This document shows positions 1-7,048 of a stretch of 10,744 bases of DNA, one piece after another. Within the stretch, counting starts at the first letter, position 1. Each line of letters opens with the position of its first letter. Location: contig DEBV01000008.1 of NCBI GenBank assembly GCA_002348925.1, forward strand, positions 47,955 through 58,698. Reading direction: 5' to 3'. The translations under genes and the position numbers were made by a program. The notes under the pieces were generated by a model, which ran no database searches, was not told where the DNA came from, and saw only the letters and a program-made list of their open reading frames with translations. The stretch is from Alphaproteobacteria bacterium UBA2947 (GTDB taxonomy: Bacteria; Pseudomonadota; Alphaproteobacteria; Rs-D84).

Positions 1-863
1 AACGCATATTGAAACCAGATGGCGCGATGTGGGTGATTGGTTCTTATCATAACATTTTCCGCATTGGTAAAACTTTGCAAGATATGGGGTTTTGGATTTT
101 AAATGATATTGTTTGGGTTAAAACAAATCCTATGCCTAATTTTCGTGGCACACGTTTTACAAATGCACACGAAACTTTAATCTGGGCAACCCCAACCAAA
201 ACAGGCAAATACACATTTAATTATGAAACAATGAAAAAATTAAATGGCGGAAAACAAATGCGTTCTGATTGGGATTTAAATATCTGCCTGGGTGACGAAC
301 GTATAAAAGATAAAGACGGGAAAAGTTTACACAACACACAAAAGCCAATGGATTTGTTGCGTCGCGTGATATTGTCTTCGACCAAGGCGGGTGATATAAT
401 TGTTGACCCATTTGTTGGTTCTGGTACAACCGCCGCGGCGGCAAAAGAACTGGGACGTCAATTTATCGGTATTGACCGTGAAATCAGTTATGTAAACGCT
501 GCGCGTGAACGCGTAAAAAATATTACACCAATTGATTTATCTGATATTGAAGTATCTGCACCAAAACGTGATGCGATAAAGGTTGCATTCAAAGAACTTA
601 TCGACGGCGGATTGCTTTATGTTGGACAAACTTTGGTTGGACCACGTGGTGATCGTGTTATGATAACACACGACGGGCAACTTATGCACACACTTTATGG
701 CAAAGCATCTATTCATGTTATGGCGGCACGCATACAGCACAGTGTCAGTTTTAACGGTTGGGATTATTGGTCTGCACAAAAGAAAGACGGCACATTGGTA
801 CCAATCGATGAATTAAGAAAATACGTCCGCGACATTAAACAAAACATCAAAAAAGCCGCATAA
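1..863 (+). CDS. ccrM: CcrM-type DNA adenine N6-methyltransferase (GANTC), 5'-truncated by the window edge
   Basis: Transfers a methyl group from S-adenosylmethionine to adenine in GANTC; in Alphaproteobacteria this solitary enzyme marks chromosome replication state and affects cell-cycle transcription. About 286 codons are visible, read from base 3, and the frame is open at the left edge. The start and the DPPY catalytic motif therefore lie outside the window, with roughly 80 residues missing compared with the ~358-aa Caulobacter enzyme. Counting from the TTG codon at 9, the visible part has WVIGSYHNIFR (8-18), NDIVWVKTNPMPNFRGTRF (32-50), TQKP (110-113) and the SAM-binding DPFVGSG (133-139). 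The C-terminal extension characteristic of CcrM, which contacts DNA, follows with NGWDYW at 249-254. The TTG at 9 is not a real start, because in-frame codons continue upstream and match family sequence. The gene ends at TAA 861-863 and is followed by a hairpin terminator. Family assignment is firm; the GANTC specificity is inferred from it. Confidence 0.95.
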   Translation, partial: RILKPDGAMWVIGSYHNIFRIGKTLQDMGFWILNDIVWVKTNPMPNFRGTRFTNAHETLIWATPTKTGKYTFNYETMKKLNGGKQMRSDWDLNICLGDERIKDKDGKSLHNTQKPMDLLRRVILSSTKAGDIIVDPFVGSGTTAAAAKELGRQFIGIDREISYVNAARERVKNITPIDLSDIEVSAPKRDAIKVAFKELIDGGLLYVGQTLVGPRGDRVMITHDGQLMHTLYGKASIHVMAARIQHSVSFNGWDYWSAQKKDGTLVPIDELRKYVRDIKQNIKKAA

Positions 864-885
864 AAAATATGCTGTTTTTTTATTC

Positions 886-918
886 AAAAAAACACCGAAT
901 AAATCGGTGTTTCTTTTT
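886..918. terminator. Bidirectional intrinsic terminator between convergent ccrM and the 685-aa protein gene
   Basis: A perfect 9-bp stem (AAACACCGA at 890-898, TCGGTGTTT at 904-912) closes a 5-nt loop. Downstream on the + strand is a T run (914-918) that serves ccrM. On the - strand the A run at 886-892 reads as seven Ts and serves the leftward gene ending at 935. The hairpin therefore fits both converging transcripts. Confidence 0.85.
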
Positions 919-934
919 AATTGCTGGGTATCTT

Positions 935-2992
935 TTATTCTATACCATTTGACAGCATCAAGGCATCATTTGTGGTACAGATATTTCCAGAAATTCTGCA
1001 TGCAGATTGTACCAATGTATATTTACCCTTAGCATCTTTCAGGTTGATTTGTACCTTTGGACAATCCATCAATTTATTATTAAATTGTGAACATGCTTGC
1101 TGCCATGATTCCCTGTCCATAACCGCAGATGTTGGACTTATCGCATCAGGCAAACGCAAATTCCATTTCACATAAAAGTCTTTTAAAGAACCGATAGTGT
1201 GCGCTTTGCCGAATGATACAGAATCTAATCCGTCGCCCACTTTGCAAGTAATATTACTGCGTTCAACCAAAGCAGTTATCGCAGTTGCAATTCCACCTGC
1301 TGCCGCACCAGTTGCCGCACCAACCGCAACACCTTTACCGATTTCAGAACCTTTCTTTGCGTCCTTTGTTTTTTCCATATCTGGTTCAATAACCGCAAAC
1401 AATTTCTTCAATTCATTAACCTGATATTGCATTTGATTAACGGTTAAACAACCTGTCTGGCTATCACACAAAGTACCTGCCCCAAATTCACGCAACGGTT
1501 TAAAGGTACAACTGCTTTCAAAGAATCGAATATCACTTTCAGATACATCATTTGGTTTATCACAAATAACACTCTGACTGATTTTCATTTTATTGCCATT
1601 ATCTTCCAGTTCTATTTTTCTGTAAACCGTTTGATTACTTTTTTCACTAAGTTTTGCACGTATAGCAGCTGCAATTGCTCTGTTTTTGTCGTTATTCAAG
1701 CATTCGTTTATTGCAGATTCATAAAGGCCAACTTTATCGCTAAGTTCATGCAACGCTTCACAATCTGTTTCCGTCAAGTTGTTAAAATCAAAAGAATCAA
1801 ATGTACCGCCTGCATAACTTTTTAACACGCCACCTTTGCCAGAAGAATATATCTTGCCACCCAATTTTTTAACATATTCTTCATCTGCACAAAGATTAGC
1901 AGAATTTAAATATGCTTCGTGCTTTTTGTTATAGTTATGCGCACCAACTGCGGCACCAACACCAGCACCGACCAGGGTTCCACCACCAATACCAACAACC
2001 GCGACTGTTCGTGTATCATTCAACAACGAACCAAAATCAAACAAATCCCTGTTGCAAGTAAATGAAGTCCCTGTTGTTTTCCATACTTCCGCTGGCTTGT
2101 CATTACCCATTGCACCGAACAACCAACTGTTTGTGATTAAACTATCTTTGTTGTACGCAGCAACACGAACCAAACATTCTGCATTACTTGCATCCCAACG
2201 CGCATAGTGTCCACGATTACCATCATAGCCTGTTGTATTAACTTCAACACCTTGTGGATTCTTTTTAGTCAATTTTCCACCATCAGAAATATTGTACGCA
2301 CCAACTTTTCTGTTGTATTCAGAATTCACATCGTTCATATCAGAAACCGCTGCGAATGAAGGACCATAAGTATTTCTGTCCAACAACAAGCATGTATTTT
2401 CAGCCTGATTTGGTGTCAAACCTGTTTTACGCAAAACAAAGTTATAATATTCAGGTTGAATAATTCTTGAATTGAAATCTAACCAAACATCGTTGCTTTC
2501 GATATAAACATTACGGCAATTCACACGAACATCAGTAATACATCTGTCGATATTTGCCTGACATAATCTCATACCGCTTACAATGCTATTACGAACATCT
2601 TCGTTAAACAAATCGTTTAAACCGCCTTGAAGACCGCCAGTGTTTATACACTGCAAGACATCGTTCATACACATGGTTATTGTGTAATCAGAATTTTTAA
2701 CACCACCATCTGGACATTCTTTAACAGGTGTCGGTGTTGGATCTGGGGTTGGTGTTGGCGTTGGGGTTGGCACAACATTATTAACATTTTTTATTTCAGA
2801 CGGTGTGTTGATTACCGTTACCGCAGGACTGCCAACAGTATTCAATGAAAAAGTTGGCATTGTAGGCATACGCGCAGACTCTACCGATGGCATCATACTT
2901 GCGCGTCCGTTTTGCGCGGCATCTGCCCCTGGACAAGTTGCAAACACAGCAACACCACAAAGTGTTTTTCCAAACAAATTCAATAATTTCAT
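935..2992 (-). CDS. Secreted 685-aa protein with Pro-Thr linker and two glycine zippers, function unknown
   Basis: I do not recognise this protein. It starts with a Sec-type signal peptide (hydrophobic residues ~8-20, likely cleavage after ADAA near 26). The cysteines at 12 and 20 do not sit in a lipobox, so an exported soluble or envelope protein is more likely than a lipoprotein. A Pro-Thr tract (75-90) links the N-terminus to a cysteine-containing body with CX6C pairs at 108/115 and 144/151. Two Gly/Ala-rich hydrophobic segments show glycine-zipper spacing: G342/G346/G350 and G554/G558/G562/G566. Such segments often pack in membranes or oligomers. The last ~100 residues hold further cysteines (583, 634, 644, 665, 672). 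The start ATG has a G-rich Shine-Dalgarno (GGGGG at 3000-3004) 7 nt upstream. The gene is convergent with ccrM and divergent from the membrane protein gene at 3119. The reading frame is intact; export is likely and the role is unknown. Confidence 0.8.
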   Translation of the reverse strand: MKLLNLFGKTLCGVAVFATCPGADAAQNGRASMMPSVESARMPTMPTFSLNTVGSPAVTVINTPSEIKNVNNVVPTPTPTPTPDPTPTPVKECPDGGVKNSDYTITMCMNDVLQCINTGGLQGGLNDLFNEDVRNSIVSGMRLCQANIDRCITDVRVNCRNVYIESNDVWLDFNSRIIQPEYYNFVLRKTGLTPNQAENTCLLLDRNTYGPSFAAVSDMNDVNSEYNRKVGAYNISDGGKLTKKNPQGVEVNTTGYDGNRGHYARWDASNAECLVRVAAYNKDSLITNSWLFGAMGNDKPAEVWKTTGTSFTCNRDLFDFGSLLNDTRTVAVVGIGGGTLVGAGVGAAVGAHNYNKKHEAYLNSANLCADEEYVKKLGGKIYSSGKGGVLKSYAGGTFDSFDFNNLTETDCEALHELSDKVGLYESAINECLNNDKNRAIAAAIRAKLSEKSNQTVYRKIELEDNGNKMKISQSVICDKPNDVSESDIRFFESSCTFKPLREFGAGTLCDSQTGCLTVNQMQYQVNELKKLFAVIEPDMEKTKDAKKGSEIGKGVAVGAATGAAAGGIATAITALVERSNITCKVGDGLDSVSFGKAHTIGSLKDFYVKWNLRLPDAISPTSAVMDRESWQQACSQFNNKLMDCPKVQINLKDAKGKYTLVQSACRISGNICTTNDALMLSNGIE
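1274..1342 (-). other. Glycine-zipper segment 2 of the 685-aa protein
   Basis: Codes for residues 551-573 with four glycines at four-residue spacing (554, 558, 562, 566) in an Ala/Val/Ile background. It is the second such segment in the protein, about 210 residues after the first. Confidence 0.6.
1940..1993 (-). other. Glycine-zipper segment 1 of the 685-aa protein
   Basis: Codes for residues 334-351, a Gly/Ala/Val run with GxxxGxxxG spacing (G342, G346, G350). It is followed directly by a polar, basic stretch (HNYNKKHE), like the end of a membrane-inserting helix. Confidence 0.6.
2723..2770 (-). repeat. Pro-Thr repeat tract in the 685-aa protein
   Basis: Codes for residues 75-90, an alternating Pro-Thr run interrupted by one Asp. 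The DNA is a degenerate hexamer-like repeat (GGTGTTGG variants on the + strand). Its position just after the signal peptide region and before the first cysteine pair suggests a flexible extracytoplasmic linker. Its length may vary between strains by slippage. Confidence 0.75.
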
Positions 2993-3020
2993 AATATTTC
3001 CCCCAAATTCTTATGCAAAT

Positions 3021-3026
3021 ATTATA
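3021..3026 (-). promoter_or_regulatory. Possible -10 box for the 685-aa protein gene
   Basis: A perfect TATAAT on the - strand lies ~28 bp upstream of the ATG at 2992, which predicts a short leader containing the GGGGG ribosome site. I see only a T-rich stretch and no good TTGACA at the -35 distance, so this is tentative. Confidence 0.4.
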
Positions 3027-3068
3027 TCATACAGCGAGCCCCAAAAAAAGTTTTTTTTAAAAAATATC

Positions 3069-3106
3069 TTGTCTGTTTAAACAGTTGACAAATTATTATT
3101 ATTGTC
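3069..3106. promoter_or_regulatory. Candidate operator: palindrome and TTGTC/GACAA half-sites at a divergent promoter
   Basis: A perfect 12-bp palindrome, CTGTTTAAACAG (3073-3084), abuts the -35 box. Around it, TTGTC at 3069-3073, GACAA at 3087-3091 (overlapping the -35) and TTGTC at 3102-3106 (just before the -10) form alternating inverted half-sites. The arrangement suggests repressor or activator binding between the two divergent genes. No regulator is identified, and AT-rich DNA can produce such symmetry by chance. Confidence 0.4.
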
Positions 3107-3112
3107 TATAAT
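3085..3112 (+). promoter_or_regulatory. Consensus sigma-70-type promoter of the 322-aa membrane protein gene
   Basis: TTGACA (3085-3090) and TATAAT (3107-3112) are both perfect consensus, separated by 16 bp. Transcription would be expected to start ~7 nt after the -10, at or within a base or two of the A of the ATG at 3119. That gives essentially no 5' leader. Confidence 0.85.
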
Positions 3113-3118
3113 ACAAAT

Positions 3119-4087
3119 ATGAAAAAAGTTCTGGACTTTATCAAATCAAATATGATTGTCGCCAAATGGACATTTTGGTACTTTTTCGTATTGTGGTTGA
3201 TATTGCGATTCATTTTTCACTTTGACCCATTCAGCGCGCATTATTGGTGGAAATTTTTTCATGCGACCCTTCATGGGTTTGCAGGATTTGTATTTGGGCT
3301 GTTGGTGTATACCGCGATTCCAATCTATATCGCAACCACAGCAATCATTTATCGCAAAAAAGAACTGATTATAACAATACCGTTCGTTGATAAAGTTTTT
3401 GAATACATAAAAAAACTTTTCCCTCAAGAAACTGTGGCAGAACCCATCGCTGAAATCCCTGCCCCCGAAGAAATCAAAGAACCAGAACAAACAGGCCCAG
3501 GATACCCAGACGATATGCCACCAGAATTGCGCATTCCTTATATGCGTGCAAAAAACAATTTATCATTGGTCGGCGCAGTTTCTGCATACAACAAACAAAA
3601 AAACTCAACTACAAACACTATTGAAAAAACAGAAACAGAACCCGACACAATGGTTCCAATTCCAACAGATTTTGATTTGTCTGATTCAGATACTTTCGGT
3701 GGATTTGACGAATCGACAATTCCGACATTCACAGACATAAACTTTGACGAAGAAAAGACAAATGAAAATTTTGAAAACAACACAACAAAATACTTTAAAT
3801 CAAAAAACATAGAATTTGAGACATATAAACAATTTGTTGCCACTGAAAAATATGTTATCTATGAACACAACGACAATGATTTTTGGATAATGGATGAAAA
3901 TGTATGGTTTGCATCAGGAAAACAAATAGATTCCCCAATCAAAGAATTGGTTGATTTAGGACAAGAAAACGGATTAACCCCAATCCTTTACCTTGAATCA
4001 CAAAACATAATGGACATTGAAAATGTTATTGAACAATTCGAATCTGATGGTGTCCGCGTTATAAAATCACTGGATGAATTAGATTAA
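3119..4087 (+). CDS. Two-helix inner-membrane protein with acidic linker and C-terminal domain, probably leaderless, function unknown
   Basis: This 322-aa protein is not recognised. A short basic N-terminus (KSNMIVAK) leads into an aromatic-rich membrane helix (~17-34), then a Trp/His-rich loop (HYWWKFFHATLH, 41-52) and a second helix (~53-78) ending in RKK. The positive charges suggest both termini face the cytoplasm. A Pro/Glu-rich, low-complexity acidic linker (~103-220) follows. The compact C-terminal part (~222-322) has predicted strand and helix alternation (YVIYEH, DFWIMD, TPILYLES, GVRVIKSLDEL). This resembles a small alpha/beta nucleotide- or nuclease-like fold, but I see no diagnostic catalytic motif. 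The ATG at 3119 is the first start in frame after a TGA at 3086-3088 and has no Shine-Dalgarno; it sits 6 bp beyond a perfect -10 box, so the message is probably leaderless. It is divergent from the secreted 685-aa protein gene and convergent with the 941-aa protein gene. Confidence 0.8.
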   Translation: MKKVLDFIKSNMIVAKWTFWYFFVLWLILRFIFHFDPFSAHYWWKFFHATLHGFAGFVFGLLVYTAIPIYIATTAIIYRKKELIITIPFVDKVFEYIKKLFPQETVAEPIAEIPAPEEIKEPEQTGPGYPDDMPPELRIPYMRAKNNLSLVGAVSAYNKQKNSTTNTIEKTETEPDTMVPIPTDFDLSDSDTFGGFDESTIPTFTDINFDEEKTNENFENNTTKYFKSKNIEFETYKQFVATEKYVIYEHNDNDFWIMDENVWFASGKQIDSPIKELVDLGQENGLTPILYLESQNIMDIENVIEQFESDGVRVIKSLDELD

Positions 4088-4113
4088 AAACCGCCCAAAC
4101 GGGCGGTATTTTT
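4086..4113. terminator. Bidirectional intrinsic terminator between two convergent genes
   Basis: The stem ACCGCCC (4090-4096) pairs with GGGCGGT (4101-4107) around the 4-nt loop AAAC. A T run follows from 4109 for the rightward gene ending at 4087. A run of As at 4086-4090 reads as Ts for the leftward transcript. The element overlaps the stop codon of the leftward gene (4113-4115) by its T tract, so the two genes share one very compact terminator. Confidence 0.9.
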
Positions 4114-6938
4114 TATTGTGCACTTGACGAAGGATATTGTATAATTAACGGATCATGATGATTATCAACTGCGCATTTTCTCATAACAGTTTCTATAGCT
4201 GATATGTTTACATTAAGATCGCCACTGCAAGATTGACAATAATATGTTGTTCTGGACACAGTACATTTGTTCGTCGCTTTATCATAATTAGCTACATACA
4301 CATGTCTCCATTGGCAACCGCCTTTATCCCAAAAATTAACAATTCTTCCCCAAGCAACCCCTTCATTAACCTTGCAAGCTCTTTCATTAGCAGCATCCAA
4401 TTCCGCTTCGTTTGCATATTCTACTGCAAGTTTGACAATATCTTCATAATTAAATGTATCTTTTAATTCTGCCAATTCAGAATTGTATTTATCCGAAACA
4501 GTATTCAAGATCTGTGAAGCCAACTGTTGTTCGGTACCTTTCAACAATTCTGGGAATCTGGCTTCTTGTCCTTCTGTTTTTCCGAACTTACTGCCATCAA
4601 ATCCTTCGACTGTACGACCAGTTGTACAATAAACAATTGTTGGATCTATCTTGATTTGTTCCAATAACAAACTATATCTTGTATTCATTTCTGACAACAG
4701 TTCATCTGTTTTGCTTGTATAACCTTCATCAGCAGAAAGCGCTTCGTCAGATTGTTCATAAACAAATTTGCCATTATCATATTTGATACCATAGATATCC
4801 ATTTGACCTATAATTATAGGTTTCAAATTAAGCACATCTTTCATATCCGAACCAGATAATTTTTTTGCCGCAACAAATTCTTCAACAGTATCATAAAATT
4901 GACGTGTTGAACCACCACGAGTACGGGATGCGTCTGTTGTTTTTGTTTGCGTTGCATCATAATACGCCACATGCATTTTGTTTTTCAAAGAAGCAAAATT
5001 CAAATCGAAATTTGGACATGTTGATGTTTCTTCTTTACCAGAACCGCCATCGCCACAGGCTTTAATCAACGCTTCTTCGACAGCATTTTGACACACCTTG
5101 GCAAAACTGTTATCTATATTCAACGCCAAACCTTGTGCAACTTTTGCAACATATGCATATATTGCATCTTCGTCTTCATAGTAAGGTTTTTCGCCGTCTT
5201 TAGCAGTCATACATGCTGTTAATTTAGCCGCTGGACACATTCTGCCGATAGAATATGTATCCAAACCAATACATTTTGAAAAGTCACTGCCGCATCTGTC
5301 TTCGGACAGCAAGCAATCTTTAACTTCTTTGGTGCATGCATCAACCTTCATAGAATTCAACATTGCAACCAACCCATTCCAAAGTGAAGATTCTTCGGCT
5401 TTTTCGAATGTTCCACCTGTTGCATTCAAGCATGGTTCCAATTGAACTTTACAAAGTGATTTATATGTTGCTGGGTTAGACAAACACATATCATAACTAT
5501 CGTTATTTTCACCAAATTGTGATTTACATGCGGTTTTGAAACATTCTGCAACCGTTGGCAAACAGTTAGAACGTAAATTTTGTTCTGCAATTAACTCTGC
5601 CGATTTCAATGCAGGTGCCGCATTACGCAAGAAAAGATTCCACACCGCATCATTTTTGTTTGAATTAACACATTGTTTTGTGACAGAGACACAGATTTCT
5701 TTCTTTGCCAACAAGGCTTCCATTGTTGATGCCGCCAATGTCACATCTGCCCCAGAAACAACACCTTTGATTGTATAAGATGCCGCTGATTTATTATTAC
5801 CTTTTACACTGGCTTTAAGATTGTCTGCCGCTGCCAATGTCACACAGCCTGTATAATCAGAACCACATTCTGCGGTTGTTTGCATACACTGTGCAAATGC
5901 GATTGCACATTCGCCTGCTGTTTCATATTTGTTTTGTTTACGCACTTCATCCAACGCCGCATCACGAACTGCTTTTTGTGCAGTCAACAATTTTTGTTGG
6001 CTTGCGCTTCTTTGTTGCTTTAATGCGTTTTCATATCCAACGCAATCAGATTTAATTTTCTGAACATACGCCATTTGCAACATAGACAAACTGGATTTAC
6101 ATTGTGCCGGTGCCTGTGCAACACAAATCTTGGCCGCCGCTTTTTGCAAATCGTCACCTGTTTTACCGGCAATATCTTCTATGATACTGCTTTCTGATGC
6201 TTCAGAAAAAATACCTTCGTCATCTTCGACATCAAAGAAGTTATTATTCATAAGCGATGACAAATCTAAACTTCTTGACGTAGATACCGATGATGTAGAT
6301 TTCTTAGAAGACGAAGTAGAAACAGAACCATTAGAAGCAAAACCACTTTCAACAGATTTTGCCTTGCTATTTACTTGATTTGCATATTCACCCATTTGAA
6401 TTTGTTCAACACCTTCTGTGGCGATTCGGGCACTCTGTTCATCTATGCGCATAATTTCATCCAAGACCGCATCTAATTCCGCGTTTCTGTCATTACACTG
6501 GCAACGACCGCCCGCAGCATTATCCAGCATACAGAATGCATCCATACAACCATAATATGCATTTTGACATTCTTGACTTACAACCGTATTTTCTGTGGCT
6601 GCCGCAACTTTGGTTCCCATGCTAAGCGCTTTTTTAGTTGCCGAACGTGCCGCAACATTACCAGTACCAGAAGATGCCTTGGCTGTCGTCGTTGGAACAC
6701 TTGCAACTTTTTGACGTGCGCCCGCACGTGCAGAAACTGGCGCACTGGCAGACGATGTTGTCGCTGGTGCACTGACAACCTTTTGACGCGCACCTGCGCG
6801 TGCCGAAACAGGTGCTTGTTGTGTCGCAGTATTTGTTGGTGTCGTTGTCCCTGAACCACGACGCTGAGCCGCAGCAAAGGCCCCAAAATCCGCCACACAC
6901 AAAGACAAAACCAATGTCAAAAATAACGATTTACGCAT
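4113..6938 (-). CDS. Secreted cysteine-rich 941-aa protein with repeated CX6C motifs, function unknown
   Basis: I do not recognise the family. An N-terminal Sec signal peptide (hydrophobic 4-22, likely cleavage after AFAAA near 24) is followed by a Thr/Ala/Ser/Arg-rich region. That region carries a duplicated 13-residue motif, APVSARAGARQKV, at 42-54 and 66-78. The body has eight exact CX6C pairs (124/131, 344/351, 358/365, 416/423, 459/466, 496/503, 535/542, 549/556), plus C136 and GRCQC (145-148). This pattern suggests disulfide-linked helical modules in the periplasm or outside the cell. A Ser-rich linker spans ~199-228 and a charged, probably coiled-coil segment spans ~303-338. The C-terminal ~90 residues are Trp/Tyr/Cys-rich with CXXC at 901-904. 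The start ATG has AGGAG at 6945-6949, 6 nt upstream, and a promoter 5' of that. The reading frame is intact. An envelope or surface role is inferred from export and cysteine content only. Confidence 0.85.
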   Translation of the reverse strand: MRKSLFLTLVLSLCVADFGAFAAAQRRGSGTTTPTNTATQQAPVSARAGARQKVVSAPATTSSASAPVSARAGARQKVASVPTTTAKASSGTGNVAARSATKKALSMGTKVAAATENTVVSQECQNAYYGCMDAFCMLDNAAGGRCQCNDRNAELDAVLDEIMRIDEQSARIATEGVEQIQMGEYANQVNSKAKSVESGFASNGSVSTSSSKKSTSSVSTSRSLDLSSLMNNNFFDVEDDEGIFSEASESSIIEDIAGKTGDDLQKAAAKICVAQAPAQCKSSLSMLQMAYVQKIKSDCVGYENALKQQRSASQQKLLTAQKAVRDAALDEVRKQNKYETAGECAIAFAQCMQTTAECGSDYTGCVTLAAADNLKASVKGNNKSAASYTIKGVVSGADVTLAASTMEALLAKKEICVSVTKQCVNSNKNDAVWNLFLRNAAPALKSAELIAEQNLRSNCLPTVAECFKTACKSQFGENNDSYDMCLSNPATYKSLCKVQLEPCLNATGGTFEKAEESSLWNGLVAMLNSMKVDACTKEVKDCLLSEDRCGSDFSKCIGLDTYSIGRMCPAAKLTACMTAKDGEKPYYEDEDAIYAYVAKVAQGLALNIDNSFAKVCQNAVEEALIKACGDGGSGKEETSTCPNFDLNFASLKNKMHVAYYDATQTKTTDASRTRGGSTRQFYDTVEEFVAAKKLSGSDMKDVLNLKPIIIGQMDIYGIKYDNGKFVYEQSDEALSADEGYTSKTDELLSEMNTRYSLLLEQIKIDPTIVYCTTGRTVEGFDGSKFGKTEGQEARFPELLKGTEQQLASQILNTVSDKYNSELAELKDTFNYEDIVKLAVEYANEAELDAANERACKVNEGVAWGRIVNFWDKGGCQWRHVYVANYDKATNKCTVSRTTYYCQSCSGDLNVNISAIETVMRKCAVDNHHDPLIIQYPSSSAQ
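5211..5909 (-). repeat. CX6C cysteine-pair repeat region of the 941-aa protein
   Basis: Codes for residues 344-576, where seven of the eight CX6C pairs fall. The two best-matched copies are CGSDYTGC (358-365) and CGSDFSKC (549-556), each preceded by another CX6C pair ending 7 residues earlier. This points to an internally duplicated double-pair module. Copies are otherwise diverged. Confidence 0.6.
6705..6815 (-). repeat. Two-copy tandem motif after the signal peptide of the 941-aa protein
   Basis: The 13-residue motif APVSARAGARQKV is encoded at 6777-6815 and again at 6705-6743, 72 nt apart, with a Ser/Ala/Thr spacer. The motif is basic and lies ~18 residues after the predicted cleavage site, so it is probably part of a disordered N-terminal arm. 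Confidence 0.8.
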
Positions 6939-6963
6939 AAAAATCTCCTTATTCCTTTCCTAC

Positions 6964-6992
6964 ATTTTATCATAAAAAGCCCCCTGTCGCAA
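6964..6992 (-). promoter_or_regulatory. Promoter of the 941-aa protein gene
   Basis: On the - strand, TTGCGA (6987-6992) and TAAAAT (6964-6969) are separated by 17 bp. They match the consensus at 4/6 and 5/6 positions. The predicted start near 6957 leaves a leader of ~18 nt that contains the AGGAG ribosome site. The element lies downstream of the rplQ terminator, so the gene is transcribed independently. Confidence 0.6.
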
Positions 6993-7003
6993 ATTATTTG
7001 TAT

Positions 7004-7030
7004 AAAAAAATCGCCCGATTGGGCGATTTT
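7004..7030 (-). terminator. Intrinsic terminator of the rpoA-rplQ transcript
   Basis: A perfect 10-bp stem (GGGCGATTTT at 7021-7030 and AAAATCGCCC at 7007-7016, + strand) encloses a 4-nt loop. Leftward, the stem runs straight into seven Ts (7004-7010). It begins 18 bp after the rplQ stop codon. Confidence 0.9.
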
Positions 7031-7048
7031 ATAAACAAATAAAATTTA

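Noticed and set aside
9..11. TTG as the start of the methyltransferase
   Set aside because: In-frame upstream codons (Arg-Ile before Leu-Lys-Pro-Asp-Gly) match the family, so the gene simply enters from outside the window.
2627..2848. Rightward 73-codon frame rich in Trp and Gly
   Set aside because: It is the antisense of the Pro-Thr tract in the 685-aa protein, with no start signals of its own.
2930..2992. Lipoprotein signal in the 685-aa protein (Cys at 20)
   Set aside because: Residues before the Cys (Phe-Ala-Thr) do not fit a lipobox, whereas ADAA at 23-26 fits a signal peptidase I site.
6564..6854. Rightward cysteine/arginine-rich 96-codon frame
   Set aside because: It lies wholly within the well-supported leftward 941-aa gene, opposite its repetitive N-terminal region. 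Its composition is a by-product of that repeat.
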